DNA of 64,000 nucleotides from Gluconacetobacter diazotrophicus PA1 5 (GCF_000021325.1 NC_011365.1:372001-436000), one strand, 5' to 3'. Counted from the stretch's first letter, positions 50,660-61,822 are shown. Numbers and translations: made by a program. The notes: generated by a model from the letters alone, not told the origin.

Positions 50660-51613
50660 TCAGAAGTCCCGCCGCAGGTCCATGCCGGCATACAGGCCGG
50701 CGACCTGCGCGCCATAGCCGTTGAACGGCAGCGTCGGCTGCCGGGCCGCGCCGAAGAAGCCGCCGCGCACGCCGATCGGCCGTTCCGTCGCCTGGCTCCA
50801 GCGGGGATGATCGACCGCTGGATTGACGTTGGCATAGAACCCGTATTCGTCCGGCGCGCGGACGTTCCAGGCCGTCCGGGGGCGGCTGTCGGTCAGGCGG
50901 ATCCGCACGACCGACTTGATTCCCTTGAAGCCGTATTTCCATGGCACCACCAGCCGGACCGGCGCGCCGTTCTGGTTGGGCAGCGTCTGGCCATACAGCC
51001 CGACCGCCAGGATCGTCAGCGGGTGCAGGGCCTCGTCCAGGCGCAGGGCCTCGACATACGGCCAGTCCAGGACCGGCAGCAGGCCACTCTGTCCCGGCAT
51101 TTCCGACGGCCGCAACACGGATTCGAACGCGACATATCGGGCGCTGCCCAGCGGTTCGACCTCGCGCAGCAGGTCGCCCAGCGAAAAGCCGATCCACGGA
51201 ATGACCATCGACCAGGCCTCGACGCAGCGCATCCGGTAGATCCGTTCCTCCAGCGGGCGGGCCAGCAGCGTGTCGATGTCATAGGTCCGGGGCTTGGCCA
51301 CCATGCCCTCGACCCGCAGCGTCCAGGGACGCGGATGGAAATCGCCGGATCGTTCGGCGGGGTCGGTTTTCTCCAGCCCGAATTCATAGAAATTATTGTA
51401 ATGCGTGACGTCCTGCAGTGGAGTGGGCGTCAGCCCGCCATCGGACAGGGGGCCGGGGCGCGCGGCCAGCGTGTCCGCCTGGGCAATCCGGGGCGGCAGG
51501 ATCGCGCCGGCAGCACCCGCCAGCCCGGTCGCCAGGATATCGCGCCGCGACAGCCACGCCGCATGAGGCGTGATGTCCGATGACGGGGGGCGCGGGTAGC
51601 GAAAGACACTCAT
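50660..51613 (-). CDS. msrP: Periplasmic methionine sulfoxide reductase MsrP
   Basis: Molybdopterin enzyme that reduces methionine sulfoxide in periplasmic proteins, with MsrQ. The 317-residue protein has a Tat signal, [17 protein letters not shown] (about residues 21-37), the molybdenum-ligand Cys in [15 protein letters not shown], and GVPLRDL-like IGFSLGDLL. The ATG at 51613 (MSVFRYPRP) places the twin Arg correctly. It diverges from the dehydrogenase gene at 51704. Confidence 0.94.
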   Translation of the reverse strand: MSVFRYPRPPSSDITPHAAWLSRRDILATGLAGAAGAILPPRIAQADTLAARPGPLSDGGLTPTPLQDVTHYNNFYEFGLEKTDPAERSGDFHPRPWTLRVEGMVAKPRTYDIDTLLARPLEERIYRMRCVEAWSMVIPWIGFSLGDLLREVEPLGSARYVAFESVLRPSEMPGQSGLLPVLDWPYVEALRLDEALHPLTILAVGLYGQTLPNQNGAPVRLVVPWKYGFKGIKSVVRIRLTDSRPRTAWNVRAPDEYGFYANVNPAVDHPRWSQATERPIGVRGGFFGAARQPTLPFNGYGAQVAGLYAGMDLRRDF

Positions 51614-51703
51614 GTGGCGGCCTTGCAGGGGCCCGGACGTGACGTCGCCGGGACGGTCCCGCACTGTGCCCGCGCCAGGGCAGAAAAGGAAAGGGTCAGG
51701 ATC

Positions 51704-52612
51704 ATGTCCAATTCATCAGCCAACAGTTCGACAGCCAACGGCTCGACGGGCACCATCGGCTTTATCGGCTTCGGCGCGATGGCCAGCCGCATGGGCCACA
51801 ATCTGCGCGAAGCCGGTTACCAGATCATGGCCTACACGCCATCCGGAAAGGGTGGAGACGGCACCACCCGTTTCCTGCCCACGCCGCGCGCCCTGGCCGA
51901 GGCGGCGGGGACCGTCCTCGTCTGCGTGCCGGACGACGAATCCCTGGCGAAGTCGCTGTACGGGCCGGACGGCGCGCTGGCCGGCATGACGAAGGGCGCG
52001 CTGCTGGTCAACACCAGTTCGGTCTCGCCCGAAGCCTCGGCGGCGCTGGCCGCCGCCGCGGGTAAACAGGATGTCGCGGTGCTGGACGCCCCGGTTTCCG
52101 GCAGCACGCCCGAGGCCGAATCCGGCACGCTGGTGGTGCTGGTGGGCGGCGATGCGGCGGTCGTCGCGCGGGCGCAGCCGATCTTCGACGTGATCGGCAA
52201 GGCCACGATCCATGCCGGCCCGTCCGGCAGCGGCACGAAGCTGAAACTGGTGGTCAACGGCATCATGGGCGCGGGACTGGCCGCCGTGGCCGAGGGCGTG
52301 ACCTACGGCCTGGCGGCCGGCCTGGACCGCGACATGCTGTTCGGCGCGCTGGATTCGGTCGCGGTCATTTCGCCCCATCACAAGCGCAAGCTGAAGGCGG
52401 CGCGCGTGGGCGATTTCACGCCGCAATTCCCGACCCGGCTGATGCAGAAGGACATGCGCCTGCTGATGACCGACGCCGCGCGGGCCGAGGCGCCGCTGGC
52501 GACGATGGCCGCGACCACGCAGCTTCTGTCGCTGACGCGGCGCACCCATCCCGACGACGATTATTCCGCCCTGTTCGCCGTGCTGGAACGCACGGTGGCC
52601 AACAGCCCTTGA
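51704..52612 (+). CDS. NAD(P)-dependent beta-hydroxyacid dehydrogenase
   Basis: A 302-residue member of the 3-hydroxyisobutyrate/tartronate-semialdehyde reductase family. After about 15 Ser/Asn/Thr-rich residues come the Rossmann motif [17 protein letters not shown], the substrate-binding [16 protein letters not shown] near residue 125 and the catalytic Lys in [15 protein letters not shown] near 185. The exact substrate cannot be told from sequence. The ATG at 51704 has AAAGG upstream. It sits alone between msrP and the synthase-like gene. Confidence 0.87.
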   Translation: MSNSSANSSTANGSTGTIGFIGFGAMASRMGHNLREAGYQIMAYTPSGKGGDGTTRFLPTPRALAEAAGTVLVCVPDDESLAKSLYGPDGALAGMTKGALLVNTSSVSPEASAALAAAAGKQDVAVLDAPVSGSTPEAESGTLVVLVGGDAAVVARAQPIFDVIGKATIHAGPSGSGTKLKLVVNGIMGAGLAAVAEGVTYGLAAGLDRDMLFGALDSVAVISPHHKRKLKAARVGDFTPQFPTRLMQKDMRLLMTDAARAEAPLATMAATTQLLSLTRRTHPDDDYSALFAVLERTVANSP

Positions 52613-52633
52613 CCGACACCGCGGCTGGGCGGG

Positions 52634-53575
52634 TCAGATCCGCCCCCGCGCCATCGCGGCCATGACCGCCAGCCGGTCGCCCAGTCCGCGCGCCGCTCCG
52701 ACTTCGCGATCATGGCCACGGCCCAGGTCGCGCCGGGCCAGGGCACCCGGCAGGCCCGCCGCGCGCACCGCACGGGGCAGCCGCACCCGGCCGGCCCCGG
52801 CCGCCACCTGCATCCCCGCCTGGGCCAGGAATTCCCGTCCCTCGTCGCGCAGGCGGGCCCGAAGGGGCGTCAGGTCGGCCCCCTGGATACCGGCGCCGTC
52901 CCGGATCGATTCTCCCGACAGGCCGAATTCCTGCAATGCCGGCTCCGGCAGCGGACAGCGGCCACCAGCCAGTACCGCGCCCATGTGACGCAGCAGCCCG
53001 CCCACGCCATAGGCGGCACCCAGGAATTCGACCGCCCGCAACAGGTCGGGATCGGTCGTCCCGGTCCCGGCAACCTGGGCGATGGCGGCCTGGACGCCGC
53101 CGGCACCGGCGCGCATCGCGGCCCGCCACGCTGCCCAGTCCGGCAGGCCCTCCAGTTCGGCCTCACGCGCGTCCAGGATTCCCAGCAGGGTGTCCCGTCG
53201 GACCCGGCCGGCGCGGATCAGGGCGCGCAGGGGATCCGCGACTTCGTGCGGGTGGGAGGCGCCCTCGACGATTTCCCGCCACCATTGCAGGCGAATCAGC
53301 CCGGCCATGGGGCCGGCAACGGACCGGGAGTGCATACCGGACAGGGCGCGGACGGATTCGTGATTGAACGCGATCAGCGTGAAGGCGTCTTCCCTGACGG
53401 AGGCCGGCAGGAACAGCGTGCAGAAAAACCGGTCCGGATCGGACCGCCGGGCGATTTCGCCCATGGCGGAAAGGCCCGTTTCGGCCGCGCGCTTTTCCGT
53501 AGTATTCGTCATGTCAGGGACATGCCGCGCGCCGGCCGCGCGCACAAGCCCGGCGGCGACGGGGGATGTGGTCAT
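52634..53575 (-). CDS. Squalene/phytoene synthase-like protein (NDUFAF6-like)
   Basis: About 313 residues of the squalene/phytoene synthase fold. The first aspartate-rich region is eroded (DPDRFFCTLFLP, FNHESVRAL) and the second DxxxD region reads AYGVGGLLRHMG without the Asp pair, so condensing activity is doubtful. Human NDUFAF6, a complex I assembly factor, is a similar degenerate member. The start is uncertain: MTTSPVAAGL at 53575 has GGAGAG directly before it, while MTNTTEKRA at 53512 lacks a ribosome binding site. It ends in an Arg/Ala-rich tail. Confidence 0.75.
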   Translation of the reverse strand: MTTSPVAAGLVRAAGARHVPDMTNTTEKRAAETGLSAMGEIARRSDPDRFFCTLFLPASVREDAFTLIAFNHESVRALSGMHSRSVAGPMAGLIRLQWWREIVEGASHPHEVADPLRALIRAGRVRRDTLLGILDAREAELEGLPDWAAWRAAMRAGAGGVQAAIAQVAGTGTTDPDLLRAVEFLGAAYGVGGLLRHMGAVLAGGRCPLPEPALQEFGLSGESIRDGAGIQGADLTPLRARLRDEGREFLAQAGMQVAAGAGRVRLPRAVRAAGLPGALARRDLGRGHDREVGAARGLGDRLAVMAAMARGRI

Positions 53576-53661
53576 CTCTCCGTCACTTGACGCACCCGGC
53601 CGGCGCTCATAGCTCTGATAGATGGCGGTTCCCCGCCCATGCAATTCCAAGGAGAACGTCC

Positions 53662-54270
53662 ATGGCTTTCGAATTGCCCACCCTTCCGTTCCAGACCAAC
53701 GCGCTGGCGGCGCGCGGCATGTGCCAGGAAACGCTGGAGCTGCACCACGGCAAGCACCACCAGGCCTATGTCACCGCGCTGAACGGCTTCGTCGAAGCGA
53801 AGCCCGAACTTCAGGGCAAGTCGCTGGAAGAGATCATTCTGGCCGTCAAGGGCGACGCCGCCTCGGCCCCGGTGTTCAACAATGCCGGCCAGCACTGGAA
53901 CCATATCCTGTTCTGGCAGAACCTGTCCCCGACCGGCGGCGCGATCCCCGACGCCCTGGCCAAGAAGCTGGCCGAGGATTTCGGCAGCGTCGACGATTTC
54001 AAGACCGCGTTCAAGACCGCCGCGACGACGCAGTTCGGGTCGGGCTGGGCGTGGCTGGTCCTGGCGGCCGACGGCAAGCTGAAGGTGACCAAGACCGCCA
54101 ACGGCTCCAACCCGCTGGCCGAAGGCCAGGGCAAGGTGCTTCTGGGCCTGGATGTGTGGGAACATTCCTACTATCTGGATTTCCGCAACCGTCGTCCGGA
54201 CTACACCACCAACTACCTGGACAAGCTGGCGAACTACGAGTTCGCCGAGGCACAGTTCAAGGCCGCCTGA
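53662..54270 (+). CDS. sodB: Superoxide dismutase, Fe/Mn type
   Basis: Dismutes superoxide in the cytoplasm. The 202-residue protein has the metal ligands in ELHHGKHHQAYV (His near 28), NHILFWQNLSP (His near 76) and LDVWEHSYYLDFRN (Asp and His near 160-164). QFGSGWAW near 140 favours the iron enzyme; metal use needs a test. ATG 53662 has AAGGAGA eight bases upstream. A strong terminator follows. Confidence 0.95.
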   Translation: MAFELPTLPFQTNALAARGMCQETLELHHGKHHQAYVTALNGFVEAKPELQGKSLEEIILAVKGDAASAPVFNNAGQHWNHILFWQNLSPTGGAIPDALAKKLAEDFGSVDDFKTAFKTAATTQFGSGWAWLVLAADGKLKVTKTANGSNPLAEGQGKVLLGLDVWEHSYYLDFRNRRPDYTTNYLDKLANYEFAEAQFKAA

Positions 54271-54295
54271 TCGGCCCCGTCCGGCAGGCGGCATG

Positions 54296-54324
54296 AAAAA
54301 CCCGGCCGATCCGGCCGGGTTTTT
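54296..54324. terminator. Bidirectional intrinsic terminator after sodB
   Basis: AAAAA, CCCGGCCG, ATC, CGGCCGGG, TTTTT in succession: a perfect 8-bp GC stem with A and T runs at both sides. It serves sodB (plus) and the transporter gene (minus), whose stop is 30 bases away. Confidence 0.9.
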
Positions 54325-54353
54325 CTATGCCTGATGTTCCCTGCACGGCAGGT

Positions 54354-55772
54354 TCAGGGCCGGCGGCGCCCGATATCGCGCAGCCGCACGCCGCCCATCA
54401 GGTCACGTTCGATCCGCTCCAGGCTCAGGCCCTTCGTCTCGGGCACGAACAGGGCGACCAGCACCACGAACAGGGCGTTCAGGCCCGCGTACAGCCAGAA
54501 TGTCTCGGGCCGGCCCAGCCGGTCGAGCAGCGTCAGGAACGAGACGCCCACGATCATGTTGGAAATCCAGTTGGTGGCGGTGGAACAGGCGATGCCGAAA
54601 TCGCGCCCCTGCAGCGGCTGGATTTCGGAACACAGCACCCAGACCAGCGGCCCCGCCGAAAAGGCGAAGCCCGCGACGAAGCACAGCAGCAGCGCCACCG
54701 CCATGGTCTGGTCCGCCCCCTGCCCCATGCCCTCGCGCAGCATCAGGCCCAGCCCGGCCATGCCGACGCTCATGACCATCAGGCCGCAGATCAGGATGGG
54801 CCGGCGGCCCCAGCGATCGACCAGCCAGATCGCCATGAAGGTGGCCGCCATGTTCACGCCGCCCACCGTCGCCGTACCCCACAGGCGGGCATGCTCGGCA
54901 AAGCCGGCCAGCCCGAAGATACGCGGGGCGTAATACATCACCACGTTCATGCCGGTGAATTGCTGGACGCATTGCAGCATGACCCCCAGGAAGACGGCGC
55001 GGCGGAAATTCCGGTTGGACCGGAACAGGGCCCATCCCCGCCCCTGCGTGCGCAACTGGGCGTCGATCTCACTCAGTTCCCGCGCCACCCCGTGGGCCTG
55101 GCCACGCAGTTCCAGCAGCGCGCGCCGGGCCTCGTCCCGCCGCCCGCGCAACATCAGCCAGCGCGGGCTGGCGGGCAGGAACGCCACCCCGATCAGGAAC
55201 ACGATTCCCGGAAAGGCCACGATGCCCAGCATCCAGCGCCATGCGTCGAAATAGGCGAACAGCGCGTCGGACACGAATGCTGTCAGGATGCCGATGGTCA
55301 CCATCAACTGGTAGATCGACACCATCGCGCCGCGATTGGCCGCGTCGGCGATTTCCGCGATGTAGAGCGGCGCGGTGAAGGTCGAAATCCCGATGGCCAG
55401 CCCCAGCACGATCCGGGCCGCGATCAGCATGCCCACCGACCCGGACAATGCGCAGGCCGTCGATCCGACGATGAACAGGCTGGCGCCGATCACCAGCGTC
55501 CGCTTGCGCCCCAGGTCGAAGGACAGCCACCCGGCAATGGGCACGCCGACCGCCGCACCCAGCATCATCGCGGCGACGATGGCTTCCTGCTGGAACTGGG
55601 TCGCATCGAATTCCTGCGCGATCAGGCTCAGCGCACCGGAAATCACGCCGATATCCAGCCCGAACATCAGCCCGGCCACCGCCGCCAGGCCGGCGACCAG
55701 GCCGGCCCGTCCGGGCACCGCCTTCCTCAGATGCCGGGACCCCGTCGTTGCGGCATATCCGTACGCCTCCAT
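54354..55772 (-). CDS. MFS sugar porter, last gene of the dgo run
   Basis: A 472-residue sugar:proton symporter family protein of the inner membrane with 12 predicted helices. The sugar-porter signatures are present: GRKRTLVIGA, RxxxGxGIG-like RIVLGLAIGIST, PLYIAEIADAANRGAM, QQFTGMNVVMYYAP and PETKGLSLERIE. The start MEAYGYAATTG at 55772 is chosen. It lies 89 bases after the SDR gene of the galactonate operon, so galactose (or another sugar of that pathway) is the likely cargo by context, but homologues also carry arabinose or xylose. Confidence 0.88.
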   Translation of the reverse strand: MEAYGYAATTGSRHLRKAVPGRAGLVAGLAAVAGLMFGLDIGVISGALSLIAQEFDATQFQQEAIVAAMMLGAAVGVPIAGWLSFDLGRKRTLVIGASLFIVGSTACALSGSVGMLIAARIVLGLAIGISTFTAPLYIAEIADAANRGAMVSIYQLMVTIGILTAFVSDALFAYFDAWRWMLGIVAFPGIVFLIGVAFLPASPRWLMLRGRRDEARRALLELRGQAHGVARELSEIDAQLRTQGRGWALFRSNRNFRRAVFLGVMLQCVQQFTGMNVVMYYAPRIFGLAGFAEHARLWGTATVGGVNMAATFMAIWLVDRWGRRPILICGLMVMSVGMAGLGLMLREGMGQGADQTMAVALLLCFVAGFAFSAGPLVWVLCSEIQPLQGRDFGIACSTATNWISNMIVGVSFLTLLDRLGRPETFWLYAGLNALFVVLVALFVPETKGLSLERIERDLMGGVRLRDIGRRRP

Positions 55773-55861
55773 GTTCTGCTCCGTTTTTGAGCGATTATAA
55801 CGGACCGGCGACGATACGGTTCGTCTTTTTGCATGTTTCGGGCGTAAACCGCCGACCGCGC

Positions 55862-56640
55862 CTAGACCCAGCCGCCATCGACGATGAATTGCTGGCCGCT
55901 GCACATCCGGCTGTCATCGGCAGCCAGGAACAGGGCCATGCGCGCGATGTCGCCGGGTTCCACCCGGCCCGGCAGGCACTGGCTGCGGTCGATCTGCCGC
56001 TCGCCCTCGGGTGTCAGCCACAGGCGGCGCTGGCGTTCGGTCATCACCCAGCCGGGAACCAGCGCGTTGACCCGGATATGGTCCTGGCCCAGTTCGCGCG
56101 CCAGGGCGTTCACCAGCCCCAGCACCGCCGCCTTGGCGGTGACATAGATGGGATAGCCGGCGTTCTTCTGCATCCACCCCGTCGACCCCAGGCAGACGAT
56201 CGACCCGCGCCCCGCCGCCCGCATCCCGGGCGCCACGGCCTGGGCCGCGAAGAACTGGGCGCGGATATTGATCGCGGACAGGCGCTCCCACATCGCGACA
56301 TCGACCTCGTCCAGCGTGTGGCGGGCATCGTTGCCGGCATTGTTCAGCAGGATGTCCACCGGCCCGTGCGCACCGAAGGCCGTGGCGACCGCCTCGCGCA
56401 ACGCCGCGACATCGGTCACGTCGCACGGGATGAACAGCACCTGCCGGCCCGCCTGGGCGACCTCGCCCGCCAGAGCGTCCGCCGCTACCCGGTCCAGGTC
56501 CACGAAGGCCACCCGCGCGCCCTGGTCGGCGAAGGCGCGGACCAGCGCCGCGCCGATGCCGCTGGCGCCCCCCGTGACCAGCACCGAACGGCCGGCCAGG
56601 CTGGGATAGCGGGCATAGGAACCCGTGTCGGGACCGGGAC

Positions 56641-56647
<7 letters not shown>
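55862..56647 (-). CDS. SDR dehydrogenase, probably D-galactose 1-dehydrogenase
   Basis: A 261-residue classical short-chain dehydrogenase. It has the cofactor motif [12 protein letters not shown] near residue 24, NNAGND, the catalytic Ser in [10 protein letters not shown] and YVTAK. The start [11 protein letters not shown] at 56647 overlaps the dgoD stop by 7 bases. Oxidation of galactose to galactonolactone would feed directly into the genes upstream, so that role is inferred from context. L-fucose or arabinose dehydrogenases have similar sequences. Confidence 0.78.
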
Positions 56648-57785
<1,138 letters not shown>

Positions 57786-57789
<4 letters not shown>

Positions 57790-58454
57790 GTCCGTTTCCG
57801 TTCCTGTTTTTCCAGTCTGGATTTTTCCAGACCGGCTTTTTCCAGGCCGGCGATAAACAGCCGCGCCGTCGCGCCGACCTCGCCCGCCGACCGCCCGGCA
57901 CGATAGAGCGCCGATCCCAGCCCGAACCCCGCCGCGCCGGCCGTCACCCAGGGGTCCATCGTGTCGGGAGTGATCCCGCCCACGGGGATGAAGCGCGTAC
58001 CGGCGGGAAAGACGCTGCGCCACGCCTTCAACGCCCCCGGGCCAATCTGCTCGGCCGGGAACAGCTTCAGCGCCGCAGCCCCCGCGGCCAGCGCCGCGAA
58101 GCCCTCGGTCGGGGTGGCGACGCCGGGGGTGCAGGCCATGCCGGCGGCACGGGCCGCGCCGATGACCGCGACATCGGCATGCGGCATGACGATCAGCCGC
58201 CCTCCGGCATCGGCCACCTGCCCCACCATTTCGGCGGACAGCACGGTCCCCGCCCCGATCAGCGCGGCATCCCCGAAGCGATCCTGAAGCAGGCGGATGC
58301 TGCGCAGCGGCTCGGGCGAGTTCATCGGCACCTCGATGATCGCGAAGCCCGCTTCGACCAGCGCCTGACCGATGTCCAGCACCTCGTCCGGGCGGATGCC
58401 GCGTAGGATGGCGACCAGGGGGCAGACGTCCAGGGCGCGGTCGAACGTCATCAT
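57786..58454 (-). CDS. dgoA: 2-dehydro-3-deoxy-6-phosphogalactonate aldolase
   Basis: Cleaves KDPGal to pyruvate and glyceraldehyde 3-phosphate. The 222-residue class I aldolase has [13 protein letters not shown] (Glu near 37-40 in [11 protein letters not shown]), [11 protein letters not shown] and the Schiff-base Lys in [12 protein letters not shown]. The last 20 residues are an odd charged LEK-repeat tail. The start [12 protein letters not shown] at 58454 overlaps the dgoK stop. Confidence 0.94.
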
Positions 58455-59437
58455 GTCGTATCTCCGTGTGTCGTATCTTCCTCGGGGGTCGGCCGCAGGT
58501 ATCCGGCTTCCACCGCGATGCGGTACAGCCCGGCCGGCGCGGTGTTGCCGACCAGGCGCGGCACCGGGGCGCCCAGCATTTCGAACGCCTGGGCGTACAG
58601 GCCGCACAGCCGGTCCTCGCCCACCAGGACGGTCGGCAACATCTCCGTCCTGTCGGCCAGGAAGGCGCGGATCTCGTCCCCGACCAGCAGGCCGGACAGG
58701 TAATCCCGCGTGGCGGCCGCGCCCAGGCCGCCGGTCAGGAACAGGCTGCGGGCCGAGAACAGCAGCGGGGCCACCCCCTGGCGGGACGACGAAGCCGCCT
58801 GGACGCCACGACGGAAGGCCGCGCGGGCCTCGTCCTCGGCCACCGGTTCGGCGCCTTCCGCCGGGCGACCCAGGATGCTGTGCTGGGACAGCACGGCGAA
58901 CAGTTCGCCCGTCATGGCGGTGTGGAAGCCCGTGATCCGTCCATGACGCACCGTCACCCACTTGGAATGGGTTCCGGGCAGGATCAGCGTCGCGGCGTGG
59001 GACAGGTCCGGGTGCAGCGCCAGCGCGCCGACGATCTGGGTCTCCTCGCCCCGCATCACGTCCGGCAGGGGCTGGAACTGCCGCAGGCCGGGCACGATTC
59101 CCGGCACCGCGCCGCCCATGTGCGGCCGCCCCAGCGCCCGGGCCAGGGCGGCGGCATCGGCCGGGCAGTCGACATAGGGGACCTCGTGCCAGCCGTTCAC
59201 GCTGCCGATCATCCCGCACGCGATCAGCTTCAGGCCCGCCGCATCCGGCCAGTCGGCCAGCAGCGCCACCAGCGCCGCCGGAAACCCGCCCTCCGGCAGG
59301 TTCAGGATGCCCCACGGCCCGCTGGCCGCGTCCAGCACCGTGCCATCCGCCGCCATGCGCCAGGCCCGCAGCGCGGAGGTTCCCCAGTCGATCGCGATCA
59401 GGGCTCCGTCCCCGGGTTGTTCATGCGGCACGGACAT
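58451..59437 (-). CDS. dgoK: 2-dehydro-3-deoxygalactonokinase
   Basis: Phosphorylates 2-keto-3-deoxygalactonate with ATP before the aldolase. The 328-residue protein has the N-terminal [13 protein letters not shown] (actin/hexokinase fold, near residue 14), [19 protein letters not shown] and the phosphate-binding [10 protein letters not shown]. The start [10 protein letters not shown] at 59437 lies 17 bases inside the upstream regulator gene. dgoK-dgoA-dgoD are translationally coupled. Confidence 0.94.
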   Translation of the reverse strand: MSVPHEQPGDGALIAIDWGTSALRAWRMAADGTVLDAASGPWGILNLPEGGFPAALVALLADWPDAAGLKLIACGMIGSVNGWHEVPYVDCPADAAALARALGRPHMGGAVPGIVPGLRQFQPLPDVMRGEETQIVGALALHPDLSHAATLILPGTHSKWVTVRHGRITGFHTAMTGELFAVLSQHSILGRPAEGAEPVAEDEARAAFRRGVQAASSSRQGVAPLLFSARSLFLTGGLGAAATRDYLSGLLVGDEIRAFLADRTEMLPTVLVGEDRLCGLYAQAFEMLGAPVPRLVGNTAPAGLYRIAVEAGYLRPTPEEDTTHGDTT

Positions 59438-60206
59438 CGGACCTCCATCCCAGCCGGGCCGACAGGTCGGCCGCCGCGCGGCGCACGACCGGCGCCAGGG
59501 CCTGCATGCGCACGGGCGACAGATAGGGCGTGGCGCTGGCAACGCTCAGCGCCACGACGATCCGTCCGTCACGATCGCGCACCGGGGCCGCGACACAGCG
59601 AATCCCGATCTCGTTATCCTCCAGGTCGAACACGCAGCCCTCGGCCCGATAGGCGCGCATCCGCTCCACCCACGCCGTGCGCTCATCCGGCGTGGCATCG
59701 GGCCGGGCGGCATCGAACAGCAGGCCCCACTCGTCCTCGTCCAGGTCCAGCATCAGGGCACGCCCGATCCCGGTCAGGGCCAGCCTCATGCGCTGCCCGA
59801 CGCGCGAGCGCATTTCCAGGCCCCGCTGTCCGGGGATCTTGTCCAGATAGAGAATGTCGGCGCCGGAGCGCACACCCACATGCACTGTGTCGCGCGTTTC
59901 CGCCCCCAGCCGCTCGGCCACGGGCCGTGCCAGCGTGGCCAGCGAGGTCTCGGCCCGCGCGCGCTGGGACAGCGCCGCCAGGCGCGGACCCAGGTCGTAG
60001 GTTCCGTCGGACTGCTGAAGCAGCCAGTTCAGCCGGACCAGCGACTGCACGATTCGTTGCGTGGTGCTGCGGGTGCAGCCGGTCGCGGTCGCGATGGCAG
60101 GCAAGGTCCGGTGTCCCGAATCCACGGCATCGACGATCGCGATCCCGCGTTCCAGGGCCTGCGTTCCGCTGGCCGCCGTCCCCTTGCCGTCATTATGGCC
60201 CATCAT
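59421..60206 (-). CDS. IclR-family transcriptional regulator of the galactonate operon
   Basis: First gene of the operon. The 261-residue protein has an N-terminal winged HTH (GIAIVDAVDSGHRTLPAIATATGC to RIVQSL, about residues 20-70) and the C-terminal IclR effector domain (about 80-255). In E. coli galactonate genes are controlled by the GntR-type DgoR, so an IclR protein in this place is a family swap. The start MMGHNDGKG at 60206 has GGGAGGG four bases upstream. It probably binds the palindrome at 60269-60283 and galactonate or KDGal as ligand; both are inferences. Confidence 0.88.
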   Translation of the reverse strand: MMGHNDGKGTAASGTQALERGIAIVDAVDSGHRTLPAIATATGCTRSTTQRIVQSLVRLNWLLQQSDGTYDLGPRLAALSQRARAETSLATLARPVAERLGAETRDTVHVGVRSGADILYLDKIPGQRGLEMRSRVGQRMRLALTGIGRALMLDLDEDEWGLLFDAARPDATPDERTAWVERMRAYRAEGCVFDLEDNEIGIRCVAAPVRDRDGRIVVALSVASATPYLSPVRMQALAPVVRRAAADLSARLGWRSDVRAA

Positions 60207-60268
60207 CGTGCCCTCCCGTCCCAAATCGCTAGGCCAGACGAGGAAGAAACTCAATATATGAACTATTG

Positions 60269-60283
60269 ACCCACATTGTGGGT
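60269..60283. promoter_or_regulatory. Candidate operator upstream of the IclR/dgo operon
   Basis: ACCCAC-ATT-GTGGGT, a perfect 6-bp palindrome, 63 bases upstream of the regulator start, next to an AT-rich block (CAATATATGAACTATT) that may hold the promoter. On the plus strand it is followed by TTTTT. IclR sites are often this size; the link is from position. Confidence 0.45.
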
Positions 60284-60290
60284 TTTTGAA

Positions 60291-60313
60291 GAAAAATGGC
60301 GACTTTCCGCCAT
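60291..60313 (-). terminator. Intrinsic terminator of yajC transcript
   Basis: On the minus strand ATGGCG-GAAAGT-CGCCAT is followed by TTTTC. It lies 86 bases past the yajC stop and before the dgo regulatory site. Confidence 0.65.
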
Positions 60314-60398
60314 CCGGAAACGCGAAACGCCTGGTCGCTGTCCGTACTGGACGGCGACCGGGCGTCTTCAACTCTGCGGGATCGTGGGTAGGAAGGCC

Positions 60399-60779
60399 TC
60401 AGCCAGCCTTGGCGCCGGTGTCGTTGGCCGGCTTGGCGCTGCTGCTGACGACCGAGGTGATGGTCTCGCGCAGCACCGTCACCCGCACGTTGGGGGCGAT
60501 TTCGACCTCCATTTCATTCGAATCGTCGCGGACCTTCTGCACGGTGGCGACAATGCCGCCCGCCGTCAGCACGCGGTCGCCGCGGCGCAGCGACGCCAGC
60601 TGCGCGCGAAGCTGCTTCTGCTTCTGCTGCTGCGGCCGGATCAGGATGAAATAGAAGATCACGAACATCGCGACGTACGGCAGGATCGACATCATGCCGC
60701 CGGCGCTGAGGAGACCCCCTTCGCCTCCGGCGGTCTGGGCGTATGCCGGGGTAACCAGGAAATCGGAAAGAAGGGTCAT
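60399..60779 (-). CDS. yajC: Preprotein translocase subunit YajC
   Basis: Small SecDF-associated membrane protein. The 126-residue protein has an N-terminal membrane segment, YVAMFVIFYFILIRPQQQKQKQ (about residues 35-56, the family signature), and the soluble domain with LRRGDRVLTAGGIVATV. secD and secF do not follow on this strand. It diverges from the DUF815 ATPase gene, an association seen in many alphaproteobacteria. Confidence 0.93.
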   Translation of the reverse strand: MTLLSDFLVTPAYAQTAGGEGGLLSAGGMMSILPYVAMFVIFYFILIRPQQQKQKQLRAQLASLRRGDRVLTAGGIVATVQKVRDDSNEMEVEIAPNVRVTVLRETITSVVSSSAKPANDTGAKAG

Positions 60780-60926
60780 GAGGGGTCGTTCCGGCCTTCA
60801 TTATTGGGTTGCGGGGCGCGGGACTGGACCATAGTTTTCGCCTGTTTCCCGTCAAGGCGTCGGTTCGCATTCCCGAAGGCCCGCCGCGCTCCGGGCCCAT
60901 TCTACAGCCTTGGAACAGGACCGACG

Positions 60927-61799
60927 ATGGATTCCGACCTGCTGCCCGTTCTCGACCGCATCGCCAGTGCGCTGGAGCGGCTGTCCCCCCCGCCGCCGAC
61001 GCTGGCCGGCCTGGACGCGGCCGACGCGTTCGTCTGGCATCCCGCGCAGGGCCGGCTGACCCCGGTCGGGCACGTGGCGCATGTCGATATCGACCTGCTG
61101 CGCGGCGTCGCGACCCAGCGCCGGCTGGTGCTGGAGAACACGCTGCATTTCGCGCGCGGGCTGCCGGCCAACAACGCGATGCTGTGGGGCGCGCGCGGCA
61201 TGGGCAAGTCCTCGCTGGTCAAGGCCGCCCACGCCCAGGCCAACCTGCTCGACGGCCGCCCCGCGCCCGCCGGCCGAGGCCGGCTGGTCCTGATCGAGAT
61301 CCAGCGCGAGGATCTGTCCACCCTGCCCGACCTGCTGGCGCTGCTGCGCAACAGTTCGCGCCGGTTCATCGTGTTCTGCGACGACCTGTCGTTCGAGAGT
61401 GAGGACGCCGATTACAAGGCGCTGAAATCGGTGCTGGACGGCGGCATTTCGGGACGGCCGGCCAATGTGCTGTTCTATGCGACGTCGAACCGGCGGCACC
61501 TGATGCCGCGCGACATGATCGACAACGAACGCTCCACCGCCATCAACCCGTCCGAGGCGGTCGAGGAGAAGGTTTCCCTGTCCGATCGATTCGGGCTGTG
61601 GATCGGCTTTCACAACTGCGCGCAGGACGTCTTCCTCGACATGGTCCGGGCCTATGCCGCCGCACGCGCCCTGCCGATTGCCGACGCCGAACTGGCGCAG
61701 CGCGCCAACGCATGGTCGGTCACGCGCGGCGGCCGGTCGGGGCGCGTCGCCTATCAGTTCATCGAGGATCTTACGGCCGAACTGGCACCCGCGCAGTAG
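60927..61799 (+). CDS. DUF815 family P-loop ATPase
   Basis: A 290-residue AAA-like ATPase of unknown role. Walker A is GARGMGKSSLVKA near residue 91, and the Walker B-like IVFCDDLSFE is near 151. The family carries ATPase activity by fold only; no substrate is established. The ATG at 60927 (MDSDLLPVLDR) is used because the open frame upstream crosses yajC on the other strand. Confidence 0.88.
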   Translation: MDSDLLPVLDRIASALERLSPPPPTLAGLDAADAFVWHPAQGRLTPVGHVAHVDIDLLRGVATQRRLVLENTLHFARGLPANNAMLWGARGMGKSSLVKAAHAQANLLDGRPAPAGRGRLVLIEIQREDLSTLPDLLALLRNSSRRFIVFCDDLSFESEDADYKALKSVLDGGISGRPANVLFYATSNRRHLMPRDMIDNERSTAINPSEAVEEKVSLSDRFGLWIGFHNCAQDVFLDMVRAYAAARALPIADAELAQRANAWSVTRGGRSGRVAYQFIEDLTAELAPAQ

Positions 61800-61808
61800 G
61801 AGGCGGTT

Positions 61809-61822
61809 TTGACATGCGTCAA
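61809..61822. promoter_or_regulatory. FNR/FixK-like box TTGAC-N4-GTCAA
   Basis: TTGACATGCGTCAA is a perfect inverted repeat matching the FNR-type layout TTGAT-N4-ATCAA with one variant base per half. It lies 10 bases after the DUF815 stop and 207 before the Rieske gene. A longer repeat also spans here: GGCGGTTTTGAC (61803-61814) with GTCAAACCGCC (61867-61877). Oxygen or redox control of the Rieske gene is a possibility. The rest of 61800-62028 shows no gene. Confidence 0.4.
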
